A DNA stretch of 40,960 nt. It comes from Oscillospiraceae bacterium. Its GTDB lineage: Bacteria; Bacillota; Clostridia; Oscillospirales; Oscillospiraceae. Within the stretch, counting starts at the first letter, position 1. The number at the start of each line of letters is the position of its first letter. The DNA lies in contig CADARY010000024.1 in the NCBI GenBank assembly GCA_902790375.1, forward strand, positions 1-40,960, read 5' to 3'. Made by a program: the position numbers and the translations under genes. A model generated the notes under the pieces. The model was given only the letters and a program-made list of their open reading frames with translations. It was not told where the DNA came from and did not search any database. Shown piece by piece: positions 16,800-23,833 of the stretch.

Positions 16800-16832
16800 T
16801 TTGTTACCCTTTTGCTATTGACAAAACACAAG
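16793..16832. repeat. 12-bp inverted repeat spanning the P2 -35 region
   Basis: CTTGTGTTTTGT (16793-16804) and ACAAAACACAAG (16821-16832) are perfect inverted repeats 16 bases apart. The left arm overlaps NrdR-like box 2 and the right arm covers part of the P2 -35 and spacer. It could be a second operator or an RNA stem in the P1 transcript. Confidence 0.5.
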
Positions 16833-16846
16833 TCCGGTGCTATGGT
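16818..16846 (+). promoter_or_regulatory. Proximal promoter P2 of nrdG-nrdD
   Basis: TTGACA (16818-16823) and TATGGT (16841-16846) with a 17-base spacer would start transcription about 20 bases before the nrdG ATG. Confidence 0.65.
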
Positions 16847-16874
16847 AACAGAGCTGAAGACGGGAGGGTGAAGG

Positions 16875-17570
16875 ATGCTGATATCGGGTCTTCAAAAGCT
16901 GACGCTGCTGGACTACCCCGGAAAAGTGGCCTGCACAGTGTTCACCGGCGGCTGCAATTTCCGCTGTCCCTTCTGCCACAACAGCGCCCTCGTCCTGCCG
17001 GAAAAGCTGGCGCAGGACTTCGGCACCGAGGAGGTGCTGCGTTTTCTCAGAAAGCGCGTGGGCGTCCTGGACGGCGTGGCGGTCACCGGGGGTGAGCCGC
17101 TGCTGCACCCGGACATGGGCGACTTCCTCAGGGAGGTCAAGGCTCTGGGCTTTCTTGTAAAGCTTGATACCAACGGCAGCTTCCCCGACCGGCTCATTGC
17201 GCTTGTTCAGGCCGGTCTTGTGGACCGGGTCGCCATGGACGTCAAAAACGCCCCCGCCCTGTACGCGAAGACCGCGGGGCTGGAGCGCTTTGATCTTGCG
17301 GGCGTGACGCGCTCGAAGGATTTCCTGCTCGAAGGGAGCGTGGACTGCGAGTTTCGCACCACGGTGGTCCGGGGCCTGCACACGGCCGAGAGCCTCGTCG
17401 CGGCGGCGGAATGGATTCGCGGCGCGAAGGAATATTACCTGCAGCAGTACAGGGATTCCGGCGCGATCCTGGACGCCGAAGGCCTCGGCGCCTTTGACGC
17501 GGACGAGATGCACCGCTTTGCCGACGCTGTGCGGGACATCGTGCCCGGCGTCCAGGTCAGGGGCTGCTGA
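16875..17570 (+). CDS. nrdG: Anaerobic ribonucleotide reductase activating protein NrdG
   Basis: The 231-residue radical-SAM enzyme has the [4Fe-4S] motif C27-NFR-C31-PF-C34 and the SAM-binding 'TGGEPL'. It makes the glycyl radical on NrdD. The sequence 'SGLQKLTLLDYPGKVACTVFTGGCNFRCPFCHN' is the longer NrdG type found in clostridia (about 230 residues) rather than the roughly 155-residue E. coli type. The ATG follows GGGAGGGTGAAGG. It precedes nrdD by 58 bases, an order that places the activase first. Expression probably follows the NrdR-like boxes. Confidence 0.92.
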   Translation: MLISGLQKLTLLDYPGKVACTVFTGGCNFRCPFCHNSALVLPEKLAQDFGTEEVLRFLRKRVGVLDGVAVTGGEPLLHPDMGDFLREVKALGFLVKLDTNGSFPDRLIALVQAGLVDRVAMDVKNAPALYAKTAGLERFDLAGVTRSKDFLLEGSVDCEFRTTVVRGLHTAESLVAAAEWIRGAKEYYLQQYRDSGAILDAEGLGAFDADEMHRFADAVRDIVPGVQVRGC

Positions 17571-17628
17571 ACAATCTTTTATATAGAAACACAGAAACAC
17601 AGAGACACATTGTGGGGGTAAAGATAAC

Positions 17629-20034
17629 ATGTACCAGGTAGTAAAGCGTGACGGCAAGGTGGTCGACTTTGACCTCAACAAGATCGCCGGCGCGATCAAA
17701 AAGGCCTTCGACGCCACCAGCACCGACTATAACGACAATATCATCGACTTTCTGGCCCTGCGGGTCTCGGCGGACTTTTTGCCGAAGATCTCCGACGGCA
17801 AGGTCGCGGTCGAGGATATTCAGGACAGCGTGGAGTCCGTTCTGTCCCGGGGCGGCTATGACAGCGTGGCCAAGGCCTACATTCTCTACCGCAAGCAGCG
17901 CGAGAAGCTCAGAAACACCAAGTCCTCCTACCTTGACTACAAGGAGACCGTGGACAAGTACCTCAACATTGAGGACTGGCGCGTCAAGGAGAACTCCACC
18001 GTCACCTATTCCGTGGGCGGCCTCATCCTCTCGAACTCCGGCGCCATCACGGCAAACTACTGGCTGAGCGAGGTGTACGACCAGGAGATCGCCGACGCCC
18101 ACCGCAACTGCGACATTCACCTGCACGACCTGTCCATGCTGACCGGCTACTGCGCCGGCTGGAGCCTCAAGCAGCTCATTCAGCAGGGCCTCGGCATCCC
18201 GGGCAAGATCAACTCCGCCCCGGCCAGCCACCTCAGCACCCTCTGCAACCAGATGGTCAACTTCCTCGGCATCATGCAGAACGAGTGGGCCGGCGCCCAG
18301 GCCTTCTCCTCCTTTGACACCTACCTTGCCCCCTTCGTCAAGATCGACAAGCTCGACTACAAGGAGGTCAAGCAGTGCATCCAGTCCTTCGTCTTCGGCG
18401 TGAACACCCCGTCCCGCTGGGGCACGCAGGCGCCGTTTTCCAACATCACCCTGGACTGGACCGTCCCCAACGACCTGAAGGATCTGCCCGCCATCGTCGG
18501 CGGCAAGGAGATGGACTTCACCTACGGCGACTGCAAGAAGGAAATGGACATGGTCAACAAGGCCTTCATTGACGTCATGATCGAGGGCGACGCCAACGGC
18601 CGCGGCTTCCAGTACCCCATTCCCACCTACTCCATCACCCGCGATTTTGACTGGTCCGAGACGGAGAACAACAAGATGCTCTTCGAGATGACCGCAAAAT
18701 ACGGCACGCCCTACTTCTCCAACTACATCAACTCCGACATGGAGCCCTCCGATGTCAGGAGCATGTGCTGCCGCCTGCGCCTGGACCTGCGTGAGCTGCG
18801 GAAAAAGTCCGGCGGCTTCTTCGGCTCCGGCGAGTCCACCGGCTCCGTCGGCGTGGTGACGCTCAATATGCCGCGCCTTGCCTATCTGGCAAGCGACGAG
18901 GCCGACTTCTACAAGCGCCTGGACAAGCTGATGGATCTCGCGGCCCGCTCCCTGAAGATCAAGCGCACCGTCATCACGAAGCTTCTCAACGAGGGCCTGT
19001 ACCCCTACACCAGGCACTACCTCGGCACCTTTGAAAACCACTTCTCCACCATCGGCCTTGTGGGCATGAACGAGTGCGGCCTGAACGCCAAGTGGCTGCG
19101 CTGCGACATGACCGATCCGCGGTGCCAGGAGTTTACCAAGCAGGTGCTCGACCACATGCGCGAGCGGCTCAGCGATTACCAGGAGATGTACGGCGACCTC
19201 TATAACCTCGAGGCCACCCCGGCGGAGTCCACCTCCTACCGTCTTGCCAAGCACGACGTGGAGACCTTCCCCGATATCATCACCGCGGCCGAGCCCGGCG
19301 GCACCCCCTACTACACCAACTCCTCCCACCTGCCCGTGGGCTACACCGAGGATATCTTTGAGGCCCTGGACGTGCAGGACGATCTGCAGACCCGCTACAC
19401 CTCCGGCACGGTGTTCCACGCCTTCCTGGGCGAGAAGCTGCCGAGCTGGCAGGCGGCGGCCAATCTCGTGCGCAAGATCGCCGAGAACTACAAGCTGCCC
19501 TACTACACGCTGAGCCCCACCTACTCCGTCTGCCGCAATCACGGCTATCTCAACGGCGAGCAGTTCACCTGCCCCGACTGCGGCGAAACCGCCGAGGTCT
19601 ACAGCCGCATCACCGGCTATTACCGCCCGGTGCAGAACTGGAACGTGGGCAAGACCCAGGAGTACAAGGAGCGCAAGGAGTATGTGGTGGAGCGCTCTGT
19701 CCTCCGCCACGAGGGTCCCCTTGCCGAGGGCGAGCAGATCCCGAGGCCCGGCAAGCGCCAGCCCATCCCCGAGATGGAGCCGGTGGCCGTTGCCGCAGCG
19801 AGCGAGGCGGCGGCAAGCGAGCCCATCCTCTTTGCCACCCCCACCTGCCCCAACTGCCGCATCGCCTGCAGCTATCTGGACAAGGCAGGCTTCAAGTACG
19901 AAAAGCTCATGGCCGACGAGAATGCGGAGCTGGTACACAAGTACGGCGTCAAGCAGGCGCCCACCCTGGTCCTGCCGGACGGCACCAAGTTTGCCGGCGC
20001 CGGCGCCATCAAGGGCTTCCTGGCCAGACAGTAA
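17629..20034 (+). CDS. nrdD: Anaerobic class III ribonucleotide reductase NrdD with fused C-terminal redoxin domain
   Basis: The 801-residue protein reduces ribonucleotides without oxygen. An ATP-cone occupies about residues 1-95 (MYQVVKRDGKVVDFD). The catalytic barrel contains 'STIGLVGMNECGLN', which may hold the thiyl-radical cysteine. A zinc site is formed by C635-x2-H638 and C648-x2-C651, and the glycyl-radical loop is 'SRITGYYRPVQNW' with probable radical Gly663. After an Ala/Glu/Pro linker (about 700-730) comes a redoxin-like domain (731-801) with a C740-P-N-C743 disulphide motif and a 'QAPTLVL' cis-proline-type loop. Typical NrdD proteins end shortly after the glycyl radical. The fusion, and trxB next door, suggest a thioredoxin/glutaredoxin-reduced enzyme rather than the formate-dependent type; this is inference. 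Confidence 0.93.
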   Translation: MYQVVKRDGKVVDFDLNKIAGAIKKAFDATSTDYNDNIIDFLALRVSADFLPKISDGKVAVEDIQDSVESVLSRGGYDSVAKAYILYRKQREKLRNTKSSYLDYKETVDKYLNIEDWRVKENSTVTYSVGGLILSNSGAITANYWLSEVYDQEIADAHRNCDIHLHDLSMLTGYCAGWSLKQLIQQGLGIPGKINSAPASHLSTLCNQMVNFLGIMQNEWAGAQAFSSFDTYLAPFVKIDKLDYKEVKQCIQSFVFGVNTPSRWGTQAPFSNITLDWTVPNDLKDLPAIVGGKEMDFTYGDCKKEMDMVNKAFIDVMIEGDANGRGFQYPIPTYSITRDFDWSETENNKMLFEMTAKYGTPYFSNYINSDMEPSDVRSMCCRLRLDLRELRKKSGGFFGSGESTGSVGVVTLNMPRLAYLASDEADFYKRLDKLMDLAARSLKIKRTVITKLLNEGLYPYTRHYLGTFENHFSTIGLVGMNECGLNAKWLRCDMTDPRCQEFTKQVLDHMRERLSDYQEMYGDLYNLEATPAESTSYRLAKHDVETFPDIITAAEPGGTPYYTNSSHLPVGYTEDIFEALDVQDDLQTRYTSGTVFHAFLGEKLPSWQAAANLVRKIAENYKLPYYTLSPTYSVCRNHGYLNGEQFTCPDCGETAEVYSRITGYYRPVQNWNVGKTQEYKERKEYVVERSVLRHEGPLAEGEQIPRPGKRQPIPEMEPVAVAAASEAAASEPILFATPTCPNCRIACSYLDKAGFKYEKLMADENAELVHKYGVKQAPTLVLPDGTKFAGAGAIKGFLARQ

Positions 20035-20046
20035 CAACAGCAGCCG

Positions 20047-20083
20047 CAGGGGCGCTTCCTCATGAAGCGCCCCTGTTTTTTCG
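20047..20083 (+). terminator. Terminator after nrdD
   Basis: A perfect 12-bp stem (20047-20058 with 20064-20075, 5-base loop) is followed by TTTTTT. It separates the nrd transcript from trxB. Confidence 0.9.
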
Positions 20084-20122
20084 TTTTTCTGCCCTCCGGG
20101 GATAGCATCTTTTTTGATCCTA

Positions 20123-20131
20123 TGATATAAT
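20123..20131 (+). promoter_or_regulatory. Extended -10 promoter of trxB
   Basis: TGATATAAT is a perfect extended -10 element; no good -35 lies at the right distance. The predicted start is about 28 bases before the trxB ATG. No NrdR-like box was seen here. Confidence 0.55.
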
Positions 20132-20165
20132 ATCACACTGTCGACTGTGAAAGGAACGCAATCAC

Positions 20166-21074
20166 ATGCTTTACGATATTCTCATCGTCGGCGGGGGCCC
20201 TGCGGGGCTGACTGCCGCGACCTATGCCCGGCGCGCGGGGAAGAGCGTGCTCGTCATCGAAAAGAACGCCTTCGGCGGTCAGATCACCTGGAGTCCCAAG
20301 GTGGAGAACTTCCCGGGCTTCCTCTCCCTGAGCGGGACGGAGCTGGGCGACAGGCTGCTGGAGCAGGCCATGGAGCAGGGCGCCGAGGTGGAGCTGGACG
20401 AGGTCGTGCGCGTCAGCGTGGACGCGGACGGCGTCAAGACCGTGCAGTGCGAATCCGGCGCGCAGTTTCAGGGCCGCGCCCTCATCATCGCCGTGGGCGC
20501 AAAGCCCCGGATGCTGGGCCTTCCCCGCGAAGAGGCGCTGGTGGGAAACGGCGTCTGCTTCTGCGCGGTCTGCGACGGAGCCTTTTACGCCGGTCAGGAC
20601 GTGGCGGTCTGCGGCGGGGGAAACGCCGCCCTGCAGGACGCGCTGCTTTTGAGTGAGAAGTGCCGCCGCGTCACCCTCATCCACCGCCGGGACTCCTTCC
20701 GCGGCGAGCAAAAGCTGGTGGAGGCGCTCTCGAAGCGGGATAACGTGGACTTCGTCCTCAACGCCTCCGTCACCGGCCTTCTGGGGGAAGACGAGCTGCG
20801 CGGCATTGTCATCACGCAAAACGGGGAGACCTGGGAGCTGCCTGTCACGGGGCTCTTCATCGCCGTGGGCCATCAGCCGGACAACGCCGTGTTCGCCTCC
20901 CTGATGGATCTGGACGCCACCGGTTACGCGGCCTCCGGCGAGGACTGCCTGACAAGGAGCGCGGGCGTCTTCGTCGCGGGTGACTGCCGGGCCAAGCAGG
21001 TGCGCCAGCTCACCACCGCCGCGGCGGACGGTTCGGTCGCGGCCCTGGCCGCCTGCCGGGTTCTGGACGCATGA
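20166..21074 (+). CDS. trxB: Thioredoxin reductase (NAD(P)H-dependent)
   Basis: The 302-residue flavoprotein has the FAD-binding 'ILIVGGGPAGLTAATYA', the redox pair C133-A-V-C136, the second dinucleotide motif 'AVCGGGNAALQDALL' and the C-terminal FAD loop 'VFVAGDCRAKQVRQLTTAAADGSVAA'. It reduces thioredoxin-type disulphides using NAD(P)H. The ATG is preceded by AAAGGA. It directly follows the NrdD-redoxin fusion gene, so the fused redoxin is a likely substrate. The NADP-binding segment has 'HRRDSFR' rather than the classic HRRxxxR spacing alone, so cofactor preference is left open. Confidence 0.93.
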   Translation: MLYDILIVGGGPAGLTAATYARRAGKSVLVIEKNAFGGQITWSPKVENFPGFLSLSGTELGDRLLEQAMEQGAEVELDEVVRVSVDADGVKTVQCESGAQFQGRALIIAVGAKPRMLGLPREEALVGNGVCFCAVCDGAFYAGQDVAVCGGGNAALQDALLLSEKCRRVTLIHRRDSFRGEQKLVEALSKRDNVDFVLNASVTGLLGEDELRGIVITQNGETWELPVTGLFIAVGHQPDNAVFASLMDLDATGYAASGEDCLTRSAGVFVAGDCRAKQVRQLTTAAADGSVAALAACRVLDA

Positions 21075-21946
21075 AGAGGGCGCTGAAAAAGCCGGGTCCT
21101 GTTCTCCGGGTCGTGGCGGAGACCAGCCAGGTCTATACGAAAAACGAGATGTCGGTCTATGCCGGCTACACCACGCTCTATATGCTGATGGCCCTGGTGC
21201 CGCTGCTGTCGCTGCTAATCGGTGTGGTCAACCTGCTGCCGGATCTGAGCCTCCAGCATGTGGAGGAGGTGCTGCAGGATCTGCTGCCCTCCATCCCCCA
21301 GGTGCAAAGCCTGGTCCACAGCATCATCACCAACGTCAACCGCAAGGCGGGCAGCCTTGCGATCTCCGTGTCCCTGGTGGTGTCGCTGTGGTCCGCGTCC
21401 AACGGCGTCAACGCCCTGCAGAAGGGGCTCCACAAAATCAGCGGCAACCCCGGCTCCCCTCTGCGGGATCGGCTGGCGGCCATGCTGTATACGCTGCTGT
21501 TCATCTCGCTGATTCCGGCGCTGCTGGTTTTCCGTGTGCTGCGCGGCTCCATCGAGGAGCTGATCACCGCTGTCAGCAACTGGCTCAACATCCCCGATAT
21601 TGCCGGAAGGCTCATGGGCTTTATGGAATACAGCGGGCTCATCACCGCCGTCATGATGGCGGTGGTCATCCTGCTGGCCTATACCCTTCTGCAGGGGGAG
21701 CGTCGAAAGCTCCGCTTCCAGCTCCCCGGCGCATTGTTCACCACCATTCTGTGGCTGGTGTTCTCCCGGCTCTTTGAGCTTTTTATCCAGCGCTTCTGGC
21801 AGGCCTCCTCTCTGTACGGGTCTCTCGCCGCAATTTTCCTGGCGACCATGTGGCTCAACAGCATCATGATGATCCTCTTCTACGGCGCTGCCCTGAACGA
21901 GGCGCTCATCCGTCACCGCGACACGAAAGGGAATCTTTCTCTCTGA
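21071..21946 (+). CDS. YihY/BrkB family inner-membrane protein
   Basis: The 291-residue protein has about six transmembrane segments and the family's conserved elements: 'AGYTTLYMLMALVPLLSLLIGV' near the N terminus, 'SLVVSLWSASNGVNALQKGLHKI', and 'GSLAAIFLATMWLNSIMMILFYGAALNEAL' at the C terminus. The family was once annotated as ribonuclease BN by mistake; its real role is uncertain. The start overlaps the trxB stop by four bases (ATGA), so it is co-translated with trxB. It is convergent with the aspartate kinase gene. Confidence 0.88.
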   Translation: MKRALKKPGPVLRVVAETSQVYTKNEMSVYAGYTTLYMLMALVPLLSLLIGVVNLLPDLSLQHVEEVLQDLLPSIPQVQSLVHSIITNVNRKAGSLAISVSLVVSLWSASNGVNALQKGLHKISGNPGSPLRDRLAAMLYTLLFISLIPALLVFRVLRGSIEELITAVSNWLNIPDIAGRLMGFMEYSGLITAVMMAVVILLAYTLLQGERRKLRFQLPGALFTTILWLVFSRLFELFIQRFWQASSLYGSLAAIFLATMWLNSIMMILFYGAALNEALIRHRDTKGNLSL

Positions 21947-21957
21947 TACGCCTCCCT

Positions 21958-22923
21958 TTACGAGGCAAGGATCATCTCCCCATGCAGAATCTGCATGGCT
22001 CGAAGGTGATCCTCTTTTTTTACCGTGACGGTCATGGCGTTCTCGCCGAGCGTGCCGTCCCTGACCGCGACGTCCGCCCGGGAGAGCAGCAGCACCGCCT
22101 CCGACAGGGCGGCGGCGTCCGCGCCCTTGCCCGCGAGGGTGATTTTCCCGGTCTCCGCGCGCCCCGTGAGGCCGGCAAGCCTGGGCCGCTGCGCCTCCGG
22201 CAGGAGCTTCACCACGCTGCCGGGCCCCTCCTCAAAGGAGGACAGCAGGCGCAGCGGCACGTTGTCTGCAAGCGCCAGCTCCACGGATTTGGCGTGTAAA
22301 ACCTTCGAGCCCGCTCTCGACAAGGCCAGCATATCCCGCGCGTCGATCGCCGGGAGAAGCCGCGCCTCCGGGATCACCCGGGGATCTGCGGTGTAGATGC
22401 CCTTTACGTCCGTATAGATATCGCAGGCGTCGGCCTCCAGCGCCGCGGCCAGGGCCGCCGCCGTGGTGTCCGAGCCGCCGCGGCCGAGGCTTGTGATGTC
22501 TCCCGAGGCGCACACGCCCTGAAAGCCCGTCACCACCGGGACAAAGCCAAGGCTGAGCTCCCGGCGGATGCGGCGCGGCTCGATGACGCGGATCTCCCCG
22601 TCGCCGAAATGCTTATCGGTCAAAATGCCCGCCTGCCAGCCTGTGAGGGACACGGCCGGCAGGCCGAGCTGCTCCATGGTCATGACGAGCAGGGCCGCCG
22701 CCTGCTGCTCGCCTGTGGTGACGAGAGCGTCCAGCTCCCGGGGCGAGGGCTTTTCGTTCATCTCCCGCGCGCGCCCGGTGAGGCTGTCGGTGGTGCCGCC
22801 CATGGCCGAAACCACCACGACAAGCTCCGCCTTCTCACGCGCCTTCAGGCAGAGCCGCGCCACATGGCGCAGCCGCTCGGGATCGCTGAGCGAGCTGCCG
22901 CCGAATTTCTGCACAATCAACAT
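21958..22923 (-). CDS. Aspartate kinase, short form
   Basis: The protein is 321 residues and carries the kinase hallmarks 'VQKFGGSSL' (about 5-12), '[13 protein letters not shown]', '[11 protein letters not shown]' and '[38 protein letters not shown]'. It phosphorylates aspartate as the first step to lysine, threonine and methionine. Usual bacterial enzymes have about 400 residues with two ACT regulatory domains. Here only about 80 residues follow the catalytic part, enough for one ACT-like domain. ATG 22923 fits GGAGG seven bases upstream; the in-frame GTG at 22929 is too close to it. Allosteric control may therefore differ from the standard enzyme. Confidence 0.88.
   Translation of the reverse strand: MLIVQKFGGSSLSDPERLRHVARLCLKAREKAELVVVVSAMGGTTDSLTGRAREMNEKPSPRELDALVTTGEQQAAALLVMTMEQLGLPAVSLTGWQAGILTDKHFGDGEIRVIEPRRIRRELSLGFVPVVTGFQGVCASGDITSLGRGGSDTTAAALAAALEADACDIYTDVKGIYTADPRVIPEARLLPAIDARDMLALSRAGSKVLHAKSVELALADNVPLRLLSSFEEGPGSVVKLLPEAQRPRLAGLTGRAETGKITLAGKGADAAALSEAVLLLSRADVAVRDGTLGENAMTVTVKKEDHLRAMQILHGEMILAS
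21968..22021 (+). terminator. Terminator of trxB-yihY inside the 3' end of the kinase gene
   Basis: AGGATCATCT (21968-21977) pairs with AGGTGATCCT (22004-22013, one wobble), enclosing CCATGCAG/CTGCATGG, followed by a run of seven T. It works on the plus strand but lies within the last codons of the convergent aspartate kinase gene. Confidence 0.7.
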
Positions 22924-22949
22924 GTGCACTCCTCCAAATCAAAATAGAC

Positions 22950-22981
22950 AAAATCAAAAAGCGGCGGGCAAACCCGCCGCT
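22950..22981 (-). terminator. Terminator of the Nudix gene
   Basis: AGCGGCGGG and CCCGCCGCT (22960-22968, 22973-22981) form a perfect 9-bp stem. On the minus strand it is followed by a TTTTGATTTTG run, suited to end the Nudix transcript before the kinase gene. Confidence 0.75.
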
Positions 22982-23023
22982 GTCTTATTCTATTCCGATC
23001 CGGGCGCAGCCGTCACAGCGCGC

Positions 23024-23605
23024 TTACAGGAACAGGCTCGCGCTGTCTGGAGCCGGGCTTTCTCCCGGGGCAGGCAGCCCCAGCACGCGCTCCAGATCCT
23101 CAAAGTCCAGAAATCGCCCCGCGGCGCTGAGGCTGCGGATCGCAGCGGCGTCGGCAAGCTGCGCATCGCAGGTCTCGCCGGGCTGCAGCGCCACATCCGC
23201 AAGCCTCACCTCCTGCCGGAAGTGCCACACGTCGCAGTGGTAGTGCTCGCCCGAGAAGCGAAACAGCAGCTCTCCCCTGGCGGGGTCGAGGATGAGGCCC
23301 GTCTCCTCCCGTACCTCCCGCAGGGCGGCGGTGAGGCTGTCCTCCCCCGCGAGGGCGCTGCCGCCTGTGATTTCCCAGAGGCCCGCCCCGCTCTTTTCGG
23401 GCGCGCGCCTCGTGAGGAGATAGCGCCCGTCCGCGTTCTGTATCCACACATGCACGCACAGATGACAGTCCCCCGGCGCAAGGGGGTCGCCCCGGCGCTG
23501 GAGGCGGCCTGTCCTTCTGCCCGCCGCGTCGTAGATATCCCACAGCTCGTCCGGCGCGTCCCGCTGAATCTGCCCGACAAGCTCGTTATGATCGTTTTTC
23601 GCCAT
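23024..23605 (-). CDS. Nudix hydrolase (isopentenyl-diphosphate isomerase-like fold)
   Basis: The 193-residue protein has an intact Nudix box: G, five residues, E, seven residues, then REVREETGL (within 'GGSALAGEDSLTAALREVREETGLIL'). The N-terminal part 'ELWDIYDAAGRRTG' and 'CHLCVHVWIQNADGRYLLTRRAPEKSGAGLWE' resembles the Nudix group that includes IPP isomerase-like and YfcD-type proteins. The substrate is unknown. ATG 23605 was chosen because the protein start is conserved in style (MAKNDHNELV); the ribosome site is weak. It is divergent from the ABC exporter, with 228 bases between them. Confidence 0.85.
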   Translation of the reverse strand: MAKNDHNELVGQIQRDAPDELWDIYDAAGRRTGRLQRRGDPLAPGDCHLCVHVWIQNADGRYLLTRRAPEKSGAGLWEITGGSALAGEDSLTAALREVREETGLILDPARGELLFRFSGEHYHCDVWHFRQEVRLADVALQPGETCDAQLADAAAIRSLSAAGRFLDFEDLERVLGLPAPGESPAPDSASLFL

Positions 23606-23683
23606 CGAATCACGTCCCTTCGCCGTCAGGGTAGCACATGTCGAGAGGATGTACAAGTGCCTGATCCGACAAAAACAGGAATA

Positions 23684-23733
23684 TACCCCTTCCACCGCCG
23701 AAGCGGCCCCCCATACGCCGCTGCGCGGCCGGG
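23684..23733. repeat. Dispersed GC-rich repeat, copy 1
   Basis: A stretch beginning CCCCTTCCACCGCCGAAGCG and ending GCGCGGCCGGG closely matches a stretch at 30927-30984. It lies in the divergent region between the Nudix gene and the ABC exporter. The two copies have the same orientation and both sit 5' of a minus-strand gene. Confidence 0.6.
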
Positions 23734-23764
23734 AGCAAGGAGTAAAAAAGTTCACATTCTGCTC

Positions 23765-23792
23765 TTGATTTGCTCCGGGGACGTGATATTAT
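23765..23792 (+). promoter_or_regulatory. Promoter of the ABC exporter pair
   Basis: TTGATT (23765-23770) and TATTAT (23787-23792) are spaced by 16 bases, with TG at 23784-23785 forming an extended -10. It lies about 40 bases before the first exporter gene. Confidence 0.5.
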
Positions 23793-23833
23793 ATAATTTA
23801 ACTGTCAATTTTGGAAAGGATGTGAAAGCGGCT

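Noticed and set aside
17557-20136. Very long minus-strand frame opposite nrdD
   Set aside because: It is a mirror of a strong, recognised gene in GC-rich DNA; its composition is Gly/Val/Leu-rich without domains.
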